Notes under the pieces: generated by a model
The model's database searches: none
Seen by the model: the letters and a program-made list of their open reading frames with translations, nothing else
Told to the model about the DNA's origin: nothing
DNA from: Alitta virens
Lineage: Eukaryota; Annelida; Polychaeta; Phyllodocida; Nereididae
Assembly (NCBI GenBank): GCA_932294295.1
Contig: OW028576.1
Coordinates: 45,114,247 to 45,178,246, forward strand
Length of the DNA: 64,000 nt
Reading direction: 5' to 3'
Translations under genes and position numbers: made by a program
Shown: positions 23,401 through 33,771 of the stretch, one piece after another
Layout: each line of letters begins with the position of its first letter
Position numbering within the stretch: position 1 is the stretch's first letter

Positions 23401-26400
23401 GTAGTTGTGAATTGTTTAAATGTTAATATGAGGTTCTGAAGAGCTGACTTTTAGGCATCTCCAGTTTGGTATGATTCTTTTTTGTTTAGGTAATTTTTTC
23501 TAACAAAGAATAGCTCCATATTGTTGCTGCTTTAAGTATTACTGTAATCCTTTCAACAAACAGTAGCTTTAAGTTTATAGTATTTTAGTATTAATATAGT
23601 CAATAAACATAACCTTAAACCCCATACATCACTAATCAGCAAAAAGGCAGCCAAGCAAATTAATGCACTTCAAAGTGTAAGTAAGCTATACAAGTAGAAT
23701 ATATGAATCTTTTATAGCATCTAACTTTGCATACTGCTCTGTAGTTTATAATACTTTCACAATAGGACAGGATAAGAAACTTGAAAAACTCAATGAGAGA
23801 GCATTAAGGCTTGTCTGCAGTGACTATGAAAATTCTTATGACAGCCTTTTGACACGGACAAATAATGCTTTATGTAACCCGAAAGTTAGTGTTCCTGAAT
23901 TAGTTTTCAAAGTGTTCCATACTATGTCACCACCACTTGAAAGCTCATTGTTTACAAGACAGACTACAAGATATGATATGAGAGATAAATATCAGCTTGT
24001 AAAGCCAACATACAACACAATGCAGTATGGATTTAGATGTATATTTCATACCTACGAATGTACTACAATATTGAATAAAATACCCACAGAAATGTGGGAG
24101 ATAGATGACTTTGTTGTATTACCTGAACATTTTGAATCTGGATGTTGCATTATTTGCCAACAAAATGTTATGTAAATCTAATCAAAATCTTATCATATTT
24201 CCATTTATTGCCATCTTATGATTTGTATATAACTTCATTTTGTTATTTGTTATTTTATTGTCGTAAAAAGCTCTATAGTTGTCATTCATCACCAACTTTA
24301 AATGAAGTTTTATCTTATCTTATCTTATGTGACTATGCCTGAACTGCTGAACATTTTATGCATGGATATTACTCAAGCTAAATTTACAACAAAATTAATG
24401 ACACTTCTTAGGATGTGAAAAGCTTTAGGTAGCTTTCTTTACGAGTGATTCTGTAATTACATAACAAAATTATTGCACTATAGGAACACCTTTGCAATAT
24501 TTAGCAGGTACATATTTCGATGAATTGCCATATGTCTGATTGGCTGAAAGCCATTGCACTGCTTTTAAATTGTTTGATTCCGTTAAAAGACCACTTTCGT
24601 AGTTGTGCACATGTCATTATACAGAAAGAGAATTGTCGATAATACTTTGGTAGTGGTCAATCCATGGATGGGATTTCATATAGAAGTTCCTGATTGAATT
24701 GGCTACAAAATAAAACTTTACCTGAAATCGCATCCGTGCTTTGACAATTTTCAAACTATGTTGAACATTTTTGTATAATGTCGTGTTAACAACTATGAAA
24801 GTGGTCGAGGCACGGAATCAAAAAACAATTAATTTAACGGTCGTTCAGTCAATCAGACGTGGCCATTAATCAAATGACGTGCCTGCGGAACGGCGTGAAG
24901 GCTTGCAACCAACTTCTGTCGGACCGTACGTTTTCTTAGTGTTGGCATCAATGGCACCAAAGAGAATTTTCGATAATACTTTGGAAGTGGTCGATTCATG
25001 GATGGGATTTCAGATGAAAGTTTCTGAGTGCATTGGCAACAGTGGCACTGAAGTATATAGATGAAAAAATAATAAAAGGCACATACTTGTCCAGCAGGAG
25101 CCCTAAACACCATGTAGCACTGATCATAAACATTTGTTGGAGGTGCCTCAATCTTTATAAGTTGTGGTGATGTTATGATCTCTGGAGCGTTGTATGGACC
25201 CTGGCATTGCCGATAGCCTTCTGAAAGTTGTACTTCATAATATGAAAAATTCCTCGAAGCAGCATAGTTATAAAAGAGAGTTGCAGTACCAATGAAACTT
25301 TTGTTGTGGGAAGGTTTTTATTGCATAGAGAAGATCACTTGAGAGAGATATGCTACATATAGCAGATAACATTCACACTCTCACGTAAAGGACGTACGCA
25401 TGACAATGGATGTAAAAAATGGACTATACTTGCTCACTCATGGTTCTGTTAGTCACATATAAATTCTTTCGACAAGCATACGTCAGGCAGACGTAGATCA
25501 CTCGCCGGACGTCTGTCAAATGCTCGCCAAACGTCCATTGCCAAGCATCCGTAAGGGGTCCGTGAGGCACTCGTAGATCGCCCATGCCAGTGGTTCAAGA
25601 GTGAATGAGGAGAGTGCTAAAGATGGGCTATGGATGAGCAAGGATGAGCAAGTATGTTCAAGGATGGTCACCGACATACGTAGAGTAGAACGTATGTAGC
25701 ACGCTTGCCGACTGACCCCAGGCGAGTTACGTAACAAATATAAACAATTCACTCGTAGAACATCCGCTAAAGTATAAAAAATTTTAAAAAAATGTTGCCC
25801 TCTTCATGTATGCTTATGGATGATTTATATTACACTACCAGTATGACCAAGAGCAAAATATTTTTCATGCATGATCATACGTACATATAGGTCATATACT
25901 TGACAGTGTGATTCAACATCGCCCCGATAATGGCCAACATGGCTGCCACCTCTGTTGGAATGATGTTGACCTGATGTCTGGCATGGCATCAGGGATCATG
26001 GTACTGCCGTGGTCAAAAGTTTCCAGACACTTGGCATAGATGGTGCATCTGGCACTTAGTTGATCTTCCATCATCTGTCTTACAAAGTTTGGCCATTAAT
26101 ATGGCTTAGGTATTGCGATGGCCTGTCAGCCAGTTTGTCCCTCCTTTTTGGTCTGTGTCTGTCTGTCTGTCAACCACACCTATAGACAGACTACTCCTTG
26201 GCTAGGCTCATGAAACTACTGCTAATATACCTCAGAGGAAATCCTTTGATGAGTTCAAAATGCGGGACTTTAGCTTTTTTTTGAGGCCACAACAGTCAAA
26301 TTCTTCCAGAATCTCGCGGCTCTTCACTCTACTCCGCCAGCCAAATATGTGGATGACGGAGCCTTTCCATCTCACAAACCAATATATATTGGCACAACCT

Positions 26401-26709
26401 TTGCGGGAATGTGTTTTCAGGACAGTAAATATGGTATCTAAAGAAGGTAATTCAAGAAAATGTACAATAAAGTAAAAACCCAGTCCACAATTTAAGTATT
26501 TTAAAATGTTGACCACTGATGCATGGTGTTGCTGAACCTTTCACAACTTTGCTGTATAAAATATTTTTCACTATTAAAAAGTATTAATAAAAACGCACAT
26601 TTTGAAAAACAGTATGTTAAGTATATTTACCTGTCTGAGCTATGACAGCTGGTTCATAGCAAAGGAAAGCAACCAATGCCATCAGACAACTGATTATAAT
26701 TCTAGTCAT
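20435..26709 (-). CDS. Secreted two-CUB-domain protein, complete six-exon CDS
   Basis: Minus-strand exons: 26709-26631, 25220-25087, 22749-22568, 21865-21780, 21423-21296 and 20689-20435 (TGA at the end). All have GT/AG borders and phases 1, 0, 2, 1, 0; they total 864 bp, giving 287 residues. Exon 1 encodes a hydrophobic signal peptide (MTRIIISCLMALVAFLCYEP, cleavage likely near AQT). Exons 2-4 form CUB domain 1 with its four cysteines (RQCQG, DQCYM, NACVS, RLCGK). Exons 5-6 form CUB domain 2 (QVCPDS, RFCRWRITASEGK, NHCMD, QYCYAV, then SSGRNMFLEFFSN and a final FEADYEE). CUB domains are extracellular β-sandwich modules for protein or carbohydrate binding, often calcium-dependent. There is no protease, EGF or transmembrane segment, so a small secreted binding protein is expected. 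Partner unknown. The consistent phases over six exons make the model strong; the gene name is not known. Confidence 0.85.
21497..21622 (+). mobile_element. SINE family A, 5'-truncated, in a CUB gene intron
   Basis: Starts within the B box region (gggcccgggttcgattccca), continues with the 'ggctggctgtttcatc' and 'aattagcccatcaggtgcag' body, and ends in 'taatccatccacccaccacc'. The A box half is missing. Confidence 0.75.
21623..21770 (+). mobile_element. Diverged SINE-C copy
   Basis: 'gagcctccttgtggcaaagctggtaatactgagtgaagac … cagtggcaaaaacagggc' aligns with the body of the SINE-C copies at 13221 and 49376 but is clearly older. It ends in a (TTGTA)n run. Confidence 0.5.
22757..23012. repeat. 49-bp minisatellite, about five copies
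   Basis: Head-to-tail units 'atacataaataactattgtc…aatcaatagaaagagctttatc', nearly identical. The array begins only about seven bases from the minus-strand splice acceptor of CUB exon 3 (exon start 22749). It therefore replaces the usual pyrimidine tract and branch-site region. Confidence 0.92.
23690..24340 (+). mobile_element. 3' end of a LINE (reverse transcriptase C-terminus) with (TTATC)n tail
   Basis: Plus-strand reading gives typical ORF2 C-terminal motifs: FIASNFAYCSVVYNTF, KLEKLNERALRLVCSDYENS, then after a frame change PKVSVPELVFKVFHTMSPP and YGFRCIFHTYECTTILNKIP. The 3' end is a short UTR with a tandem TTATC tail (24311-24329). It is a 5'-truncated dead copy of a Jockey/CR1-like element in intron 2 of the CUB gene. 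Similar 'atcttatctta' tails near 2500 and 23360 mark other LINE ends. Confidence 0.75.
24578..25040. repeat. Paired inverted and direct repeats in CUB intron 2
   Basis: An 80-bp direct repeat occurs at 24627-24705 and 24961-25040 ('cgataatactttgg', 'catggatgggatttca'). An imperfect inverted repeat pairs 24578-24612 (gattccgttaaaagaccact) with 24783-24820. The layout suggests an internally rearranged foldback element. No coding content. Confidence 0.6.
25380..25880. other. Second CpG/ACGT-rich patch, in CUB intron 1
   Basis: It is dense in 'acgta', 'catacgt' and 'gtccgt' words, as at 19081-19520. Local structure looks like decayed short repeats. Not identified. Confidence 0.35.
26255..26430 (-). 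repeat. Copy of a segment shared with every unit of the 2.4-kb array
   Basis: The minus strand reads YWFVRWKGSVIHIFGW … EILEEFDCC. The matching minus-strand stretch in each array unit (for example 35935-36062) reads FWIVDQKGEHHHPHFWPV … VMDEFDLC. The nucleotides also align beyond this frame, including 'cgcaataccta…agccatat' further on (26100-26115). It is either a dispersed non-coding repeat or an exon carried by repeats. Position in intron 1 of the CUB gene, same strand, leaves an alternative exon possible but unsupported. Confidence 0.5.
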
Positions 26710-27233
26710 GGTACCTTGTCATTCAGGTTACGCAACTTATGTCAATTCGGTTTTCCTGTCCCTTATATGTTCATTTTTAAGTCCACGTGTGTCAATCAAC
26801 ACAATGCAACTATTATTATAAATCATGCTTATCTGGATATTCAATGCAAAAATACATGATTAGAACAAAAAACAAGTATTATCATTATAACAGACGTCAG
26901 TTTGATGCAAATTCCTCTCATTGTAATAAAATATGGATTTACTCAATGATAAAAAGCCATTTATGCAAAAATTTACATTTGATTGTAAAATTTGCATTTA
27001 ATACAGTGACAGATGTATTTTTACATAATATATATATATCCAATAATATCCACTTTGTAGTATGTAAATTGTAGATGCATGTCAATGCAAAATGCTATAT
27101 GGTTTTCCTTATCTTTTGACAAGTCATGAATACATATAAATTACAACAATTTACTTTTACTATATGATAATGTAATGCTGCTCAAATTGGTTGACTGATT
27201 TCATTGATTAATTGATTCATATTGTGGCCCTTT

Positions 27234-27309
27234 CCAGATAGCATTCCAAATCGGGCCAGCATTGTTTCTATATCTCGCTGATGTCAATATGATTTGGAAT
27301 GCTATCTGG
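27234..27309. mobile_element. Small foldback element with perfect 19-bp inverted termini
   Basis: CCAGATAGCATTCCAAATC at 27234-27252 pairs exactly with 27291-27309; the loop is 38 bp. Rearranged pieces of the same sequence ('ggatagcattccaaat', 'gctgggccgatttggaat') lie in each array unit (for example 37368-37475). Confidence 0.85.
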
Positions 27310-27429
27310 GTTAGCCCCCACTTGTCATCAGTTCCTTCTCTCCAGTTTCTTATGCAAGAGACATGAGGTGGATCACTGAACCTTACATGTTTAGTAAGGA
27401 GCAGTATTTTATTCTATTGACACTCTACT

Positions 27430-27582
27430 ACATGGCCAATTGTGCTTCGTGCGTTTCCCATGCATTTGGATAAACGCATGGAAAACGCACGGTTTTTTCC
27501 TTATTATAATTAGCTAAAAACCATGCATTTTCCATGCGTTTATCCTTCTTGTGGAAAATGCACGTGGCACATTTGGCCATGT
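27430..27582. mobile_element. 153-bp imperfect palindrome (MITE-like foldback)
   Basis: Outer termini ACATGGCCAA/TTGGCCATGT pair exactly. The inner arms ('ggataaacgcatggaaaacgc' on the left and its near complement on the right) pair imperfectly around a centre near 27505. As RNA it would form a long hairpin. Confidence 0.75.
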
Positions 27583-27599
27583 ACATGACATGCTTTTTG

Positions 27600-29257
27600 T
27601 TGTCTCAACTGCAGCAGATAAGTTTTGTTTGATGCCGTCATCTATATTCTATATATAGTACAATACTCTATGTGCACAATTATTATGCAAGTGTGTCTAC
27701 AATGAATCCAAAGCTTCACCTCAGGCAAACACTTAATGTGATAACAAAAAAATAAAATAAAATCACTTTGCTTATGCATAATGAGAAATATAGCAAAAAC
27801 AAAATGAAATTTTACTGTGCATAGTTATTATGCAACTCACCAGCTAATCACTTTTCCACTATGTTTTGGACAATTAATGGATTGATAAGTTGTTGAATCG
27901 CATAACAGTGATGGAATAACATATATAAATGCATTCAAATACTTTTGATTACTTCTACGTTATGTACTTGAAATATATGAAAAAGATTATATTAGCGACA
28001 AAATTTCAAAATAAACAGTTATATTACACCACTATCACAGTATTGTGGTATCTTTTTCAGTACAAAGGGGGATTGAGTAATTCTAAGATTTTCCCAGTCC
28101 CAGTTTTGGGCTAAAAAGTTGACATGACCCCCTGCAGCCTCATTACGAATGTTCAATTCCGGCCCTCTTTGATGAATTTCAGACTTTTTATGGGTGTTTT
28201 GCTTGCCACTTTTGAGTAATCCTTTATAAAATGAGCCTATGCTATGATTTACAAACATTTAAGTTTTTCTGGCTGCACAGGCAGTGGCAAGAATATTTGC
28301 AGCAAATTTTTATTTTATTATGGGTCATCTCCACTTACGTAATTTCAGATCAATTAGTTCAAATGTTTTTGTCTCAAACAGCGGCATTGACTTTTTGAAT
28401 GTATTAAGTGAACCCTGCTATCACAAACCACAAATGGTTGCACACAAAATTGTTGGAATATACTCATTTCCCAACCTTACTGAACTTCATGGCAGAAGCA
28501 ATTTTTTGTCTAGTTTATGCTTATAGACACCAGCCATACTGATCAATTAATCCACTTCATTATGTTTGATTTACCTTTCATTTATGTTGAAATATCATTA
28601 GAGTCGAATCTGATCAATTTGATTCTTAAAATGGTGTTGAGTGATCACCAAACTGGATATGTGCAGCGAATGAAGGGTCATTAAAGCATACTATAAGCAT
28701 GCCAGGTCTTCTAAAATGCTAAAAATAATTGAGAAAATTGATGAAACGGCTCTTGGAACATTATAATGGAATTTGTAAACAGATTGGATTGATACTTAGA
28801 AAAAAATTCCCACTTATTTGTTTATCACACCATATGAAAAAATTATGTTACATAAATCCAAGTTATATACATTACGGTTTAAAAGTTTGTTTGTTCTGCT
28901 CTTCTGATATAAATTTTGCAATATTCAATCATTTATTCCAATGTCCATCAAACATACCTGCATAATAATTATGCACACCTCAATTTGACCAAATATTCAC
29001 TGTAAAGGGTTTACAAACTATGTCTGTACACCTTCAACAAGTAAATAAAAGTGATTTGAAGTCACAATGACACTTTTTTGCCAAAATATTCTCGAAATAG
29101 AGACTTGCTTAATAATTGTGCTAGCAGTGTAGTAGCCATGGGCCAAAAGTTGCAATTGGGATTTTATTCCATTTATAGTATTGCCCTTTCTTGAAAATTT
29201 ATTAATCTAATAAATAATGGCACAATGCATGCTGTTACCATTACACAATACCAATCA
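27600..29257. other. AT-rich intergenic; possible LINE crumb
   Basis: No gene seen. Near 28870-28965 a plus-strand frame ends with CLFCSSDINFAIFNHLFQCP, which resembles the zinc-knuckle end of a LINE ORF2. The match is short and unsupported elsewhere. Confidence 0.3.
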
Positions 29258-29545
29258 GTAGGCCTAATGGTCAAGGCATCCACCAATTCTGTATTGGCCA
29301 GTTCTGCTGAAGGTCTTGGGTTCAATCCCCGGCCCGTGCACAGCTGCAACCCAGTTGAATGTCGATCACATGAAATGTCAAATTGGAGGTGCCTTGTACT
29401 CGGTGTCTATTCTGAGGCATGTAAATGACTCCACCAATGGGATAAATGTGTAACATGGTCTCAGCCTTGTCATCTCATCCGTACGTCTGCATCTGGCAGC
29501 TGGTCATATAAGCTGACTAAGCCTCAAACCTGGTGGCATTGAGAT
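29258..29545 (+). mobile_element. tRNA-derived SINE-B (first copy)
   Basis: Pol III-like A box (ggcctaatggtcaaggc) and B box (GGGTTCAATCCC) with a tRNA-unrelated body ending '…gctgactaagcctcaaacct … gagatc'. Copies start every array unit and close the array at 51146. It is a different family from SINE-A, with a tail shared with the repeats near 10.9 and 18.3 kb. Confidence 0.75.
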
Positions 29546-29576
29546 CTTGTACATTAGACGAGATGACGTCACTAGT

Positions 29577-29734
29577 AATGGAAGAATTTCCGTCAACAGG
29601 GGGAGTCCATGCCAGCTTATTACCATTGTGACATCATCAAAGCACTCAATAACCTGATTGTATGATGAAGTCATCAAACAAAGGCTTTAGGACCATTATA
29701 TGGCTCCCCTGTTGACCTGAAAAGTCCTCCATTA
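29577..29734. repeat. Foldback element inside the array unit (unit 1 copy)
   Basis: 'taatggaagaatttccgtca…' at the left is the imperfect complement of '…gacctgaaaagtcctccatta' at the right, about 100 bp apart. The pair recurs in all units (for example about 36658-36811). Confidence 0.65.
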
Positions 29735-30031
29735 AGCTGTGGTGAGGTCATCCTTTATTTTGGTATTTCCTGGCCAAGGTCAAATGAGAACTGACTAGCC
29801 CTATTGACTTTGACTTATAAGTATTGCCTTTCAGTTTGTACTATTTGAAACGAATCATCCCTTTGAATCTAGAATCACAATTTCATTGCGAATGTTTGTA
29901 AACATATAGTATAATTATACTTGTAGCACATCTCAAATTCAATATTCAGTCTTTTCAAGTAAAAATTGCAATCAGAAAATTGGTGCATTTCCCAATCATA
30001 TTTCTGGATGAGCCTTCTTAAAATTGATGTG

Positions 30032-30204
30032 ATGTTGGTGGATTAGAGCTTTGAGTCCTGTATATCTGCCTGATCAGCTAATTAGAACAGGCAGGAACCA
30101 TAGTAGTGAGATGATAGATGAAACAGTCATCCAACTTAGGCACCACCGGGTATTTAACCCAGGACCCAGTGGTTGGAGTCCAGTGTGCTAAAACTGAGCC
30201 CCTA
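30032..30204 (-). mobile_element. SINE family A, reversed, inside array unit 1
   Basis: Reverse complement of the family A SINE: tail side 'ggtggattagagcttt', body 'ctgatcagctaattagaaca', head 'tatttaacccaggacccagt'. The corresponding copy is in every later unit (for example 37112-37280). Confidence 0.75.
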
Positions 30205-30478
30205 TTCTCTTTAAACCTGATATGCAATTACAAAATGCAAGTGTGCAGTTCAAAATAACACAATTTGTAGTTGAGGCTTATTCTTTACCCGGATAGCATT
30301 CCAAATTGTTTCAACATCAGCTTGATGTCGGCGTTCTTAATACGATTTTGTAATGACAGTGGCCTACATGAAAACGATGCTGGGCCGTTTTGGAATAACA
30401 GTAATAGTTATTCATATATTAATAATAATTACAACATGTGCATGCCAGTATTTTCAACAACAAATGCAATGGACACCT

Positions 30479-31837
30479 TGTAAAGTGCAGCCCCTGGCAA
30501 ACACTTATTATATGTCAGTTAGAGTTATATGACAGGTGCATTGGTTGTATGCTCCTCATTACACTTGCCCTAGGCAAAGGATATATGTCAGTTAGAGTTG
30601 TATGACAGGTGCATTGATTGTGTGCACTCTGCATTACACTTGCCTTAAGCAAGGTTATACAGGCAGGTCAGATTGTGTTATGCTCTTCATTACACTTGCC
30701 TTAAGCAAATATCTGTCAGAGTGAATGGATGTATTAGGTACAAGTTATTATATGTACACATCATTACACTTGCCCTCTGCTCATGTGTGACTCTATGCAG
30801 TAGTAGTGTGTGCTCATCACTACATTTTTAGCTAGTCACTGCTCTACTCACATGTGCCAGTAGTTGCTTGTTAATTATGCTTAGTCTTAGCTAGTTTAGC
30901 CTGCTGCAAGGAACATTGAGTATATTATCAGTATTTATTATATTATTAACATTGATTATATTATTAGTATTGATTACATTATCAATTGATTGACTGTATT
31001 ATTAATTAATTGATTGAGTCACTAGTTGATGGTATTGATCACATTATCAATTGATTGACTATATCATTAATTGATTGATTAAGTCATTGATTGATTGATT
31101 GCTTATATCCAATTGTCAATTGATAGATTGTATTGTTCCTTTTGCTTTCATATTTATTTACTGTCAGTGTTATGTGAGTGCATTGCCCTGTTAAGATGCC
31201 TCAATGTTGAGTCCTAAATTGTGGGAGGAGCTTACTAATTTTCCCTCCAAAACTTTCCCTCCAAAACTGCTGACCAAGCCAAAGTTGACACTCAGTACAA
31301 TAGCCCATTGTGACTTGAGCTATAAATAGCCTCAGCACAATGCAGAGCACTGCAGGGGGTCCACTTTTGCTCCATTGTCTTGGTCTCACTAATCCCTGCC
31401 AGAATTGGCAGAAAGATGCTGGTAGCAGCCCTGTTTGGGGGAGGTATCACCCCATGGAATGTAGAGTTTACTGTGTTGTGATTGGTTGATAATTCCCTCT
31501 CAGCCCTGCTGGGGGGAAAACTTCATGAATTGTACTTTAATACATATACCCTGTGCACATTAAAAAGATCAGTTTTCATTTTGCCAGCTGAGGAAGCAAA
31601 TCCACTCTTGTGTTATTTACTTGTACACTTTGGACTCTGAACATATTGTGCTTACTGCACTTTGGACTCTGCCCACTTTGGAACTGGGAGAACTTGGATT
31701 GCTTCAAGCTGAGATGAGACTCAGTTGAAAGTCTGCATTTTCAAGTCACTCTGACTTTATGCTGTTTACTTGGAGATGAGCAGCTTGGACTTGGAAATGT
31801 CATTATATTGGAGTCTTTAATGACATGGACTTTTACA
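30479..31837 (+). repeat. 5' LTR
   Basis: Starts TGTAAAGTGC and ends ATGGACTTTTACA. A TATA-like box TATAAATA lies at 31321-31328, so transcription may start about 25-30 bp further on. I found no difference from the 3' LTR by eye. Confidence 0.93.
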
Positions 31838-31838
31838 T

Positions 31839-31857
31839 TGGTGACCCCGACGTGATC
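31839..31857 (+). promoter_or_regulatory. tRNA-Trp-type primer-binding site
   Basis: TGGTGACCCCGACGTGATC lies one base after the LTR and is complementary to the 3' end of animal tRNA-Trp (…GATCACGTCGGGGTCACCA; A replaces G at the first position in some species). It would prime minus-strand DNA synthesis. Confidence 0.88.
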
Positions 31858-32045
31858 ATGGACCAGGACAGACAACACACTTATGCCACATGAAGGAGAG
31901 AGAGACAAGCCCTTCACTGCTAAGTGATGTCAACACTTGCAACTGCAAGTACAGCCAAGCACATATTGACAATGTGCTTGAGGCTCAGATGAGCTAGTGA
32001 GGCATTTATGCTCTAAATCACCCTAAAAGGTGTGCAGCCTCCAGG

Positions 32046-32225
32046 ATGGACCTCCAGTCTCCTGGTGACCCTCCTGACCCCAGGACCTCTGCAGTGACCA
32101 GAGCTGCACCTCCCAGGAACAAGGACTTCAAGCGTCTGCACAGGACAGCCACTCACCCCACACACGACCAGGATCAGCCGGCCTCTGGCAAGAAAATCAA
32201 GGAATTGACTGTCTCCTGGAATTGA
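32046..32225 (+). other. Short open frame at the start of the internal region
   Basis: A 59-residue frame starts MDLQSPGDPPDPRTSAVTRA and runs into the minisatellite, where it stops. Its Pro/Arg-rich character and position just after the leader could be a leftover of a gag start. No similarity is recognised. Confidence 0.3.
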
Positions 32226-33190
32226 CTGTCTCCTGGAATTGACTGTCTCCTGGAATTGACTGTTGACTGGAATTGACTGTCTCCTGGAATTGACTGTCGA
32301 CTGAAATTCACTATTTACTAGAATTCACTGGCTGATGGAATTCACTATGCGGAATTCACTGTCCACTGGAATTCACTGTCTACTAGAATTCACTGGCTGA
32401 TGGAATTCACTATACGGAATTCACTGTCCACTGGAATTCACTGTCTACTAGAATTCACTGGCAGATGGAATTCACTACACGGAATTCACTGTCCACTGGA
32501 ATTCACTGGCTGATGGAATTTACTACACGGAATTCACTGTCCACTGGAATTCACTGTCTACTAGAATTCACTGGCTGATGGAATTCACTATGCAGAATTC
32601 ACTGTCCACTGGAATTCACTGTCTTCTAGAATTCACTGGCTGATGGAATTCACTACACGGAATTCACTGTCCACTGGAATTCACTGTCTACTAGAATTCA
32701 CTGGCTGATGGAATTCACTATACGGAATTCACTGTCCACTGGAATTCACTGGCTGATGGAATTTACTACATGGAATTCACTGTCCACTGGATTCACTGTC
32801 TACTAGAATTCACTGGCTGATGGAATTCACTATGCAGAATTCACTGTCCACTGGAATTCACTGTCTACTAGAATTCACTGGCTGATGGAATTCACTACAC
32901 GGAATTCACTGTCCACTGGAATTCACTGTCTACTTGAATTCACTGGCTGATGGAATTCACTACACGGAATTCACTGTCCACTGGAATTCACTGTCTACTA
33001 GAATTCACTGGCTACTGAAATTTACTGTCTACTGGAATTAGCTGTCTACTAGAATTCGCTGTTTACTGGAATTACAGTCTCCTGGAACTGACAGTCTCCT
33101 GAAATTGACTGTCTCCTGAAATTTACTGTCTCCTGGAATTTACTGTCTCCTGGAATTCACTGTCTAAGGGAATTCACTGCCTCCTGGAAC
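32205..33190 (+). repeat. 17-bp minisatellite with 65-bp higher-order unit inside the LTR element
   Basis: Monomers like 'ctgtccactggaattca' (17 bp) are arranged 17-17-14-17 into a 65-bp unit (ctgtctacta…, ctggctgatgg…, ctacacgg…, ctgtccactgg…, each ending gaattca). About 12 units are present, with plain 17-mers ('ctgtctcctggaattga') on both flanks. Nearly every monomer of the central part holds GAATTC. Confidence 0.95.
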
Positions 33191-33552
33191 TGACTAGCCT
33201 TGGGCATTGCCGCTTGGGCAGCCTAGCAAGGATTTGGGAACTAGTCTCAAGGCACGAGGGCGACAGCATGCTGGGCTGAGCCCAGACTACAACCAAGTTA
33301 ATTGACACTGGCATGTCATGCACGCATGCATGTACTGTACTGGATTCCTTGGATCTTACCTCAAGGGGGAGACATGGTCAGGATGACATGTAGTCATGAG
33401 ATCCCCACAAACATAGAACTGTTCTTAGCTTAGGTAAAATGAGAAATACCCTTTGTTTCCTCAGGCTTGTCACCATTTGTCTTAACCTTGCAGCATTGTT
33501 GTAGCCATTTTTCCTTTTACTCACTGTGCTTCAGATATTGATGTCACTGAGA

Positions 33553-33695
33553 ATTGCTTAGCATGTTAGAATTATCTAACATTTCAGAATTGTTTAGCAT
33601 GTCAGAATTATCTAGCATGTCGAATTACTTAGTATGTCGAAATTGTCTAGCATGTCAGGACTGTTTAGCATGTCAGAATTGTTTATATTGCCAGG
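33553..33695 (+). repeat. Second minisatellite in the LTR element
   Basis: About eight imperfect copies of a 17-bp unit 'tagcatgtcagaattgt', upstream of the polypurine tract. The same unit length as the larger minisatellite suggests a common way of expansion, although the sequences differ. Confidence 0.8.
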
Positions 33696-33758
33696 CTGAT
33701 AACTTCTTGATCATCCCCAAACACGCTCCTTGCTGATTAACATCAATGAGCTAGAATA

Positions 33759-33771
33759 AGGGGGGGAGTGA
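33759..33771 (+). promoter_or_regulatory. Polypurine tract
   Basis: 'aagggggggagtga' lies immediately before the 3' LTR; it is the expected primer site for plus-strand synthesis. Confidence 0.75.

Noticed and set aside
31201..31389. 62-codon minus-strand frame present in both LTRs
   Set aside because: It lies antisense over the LTR promoter region and appears twice only because the LTRs are duplicates.
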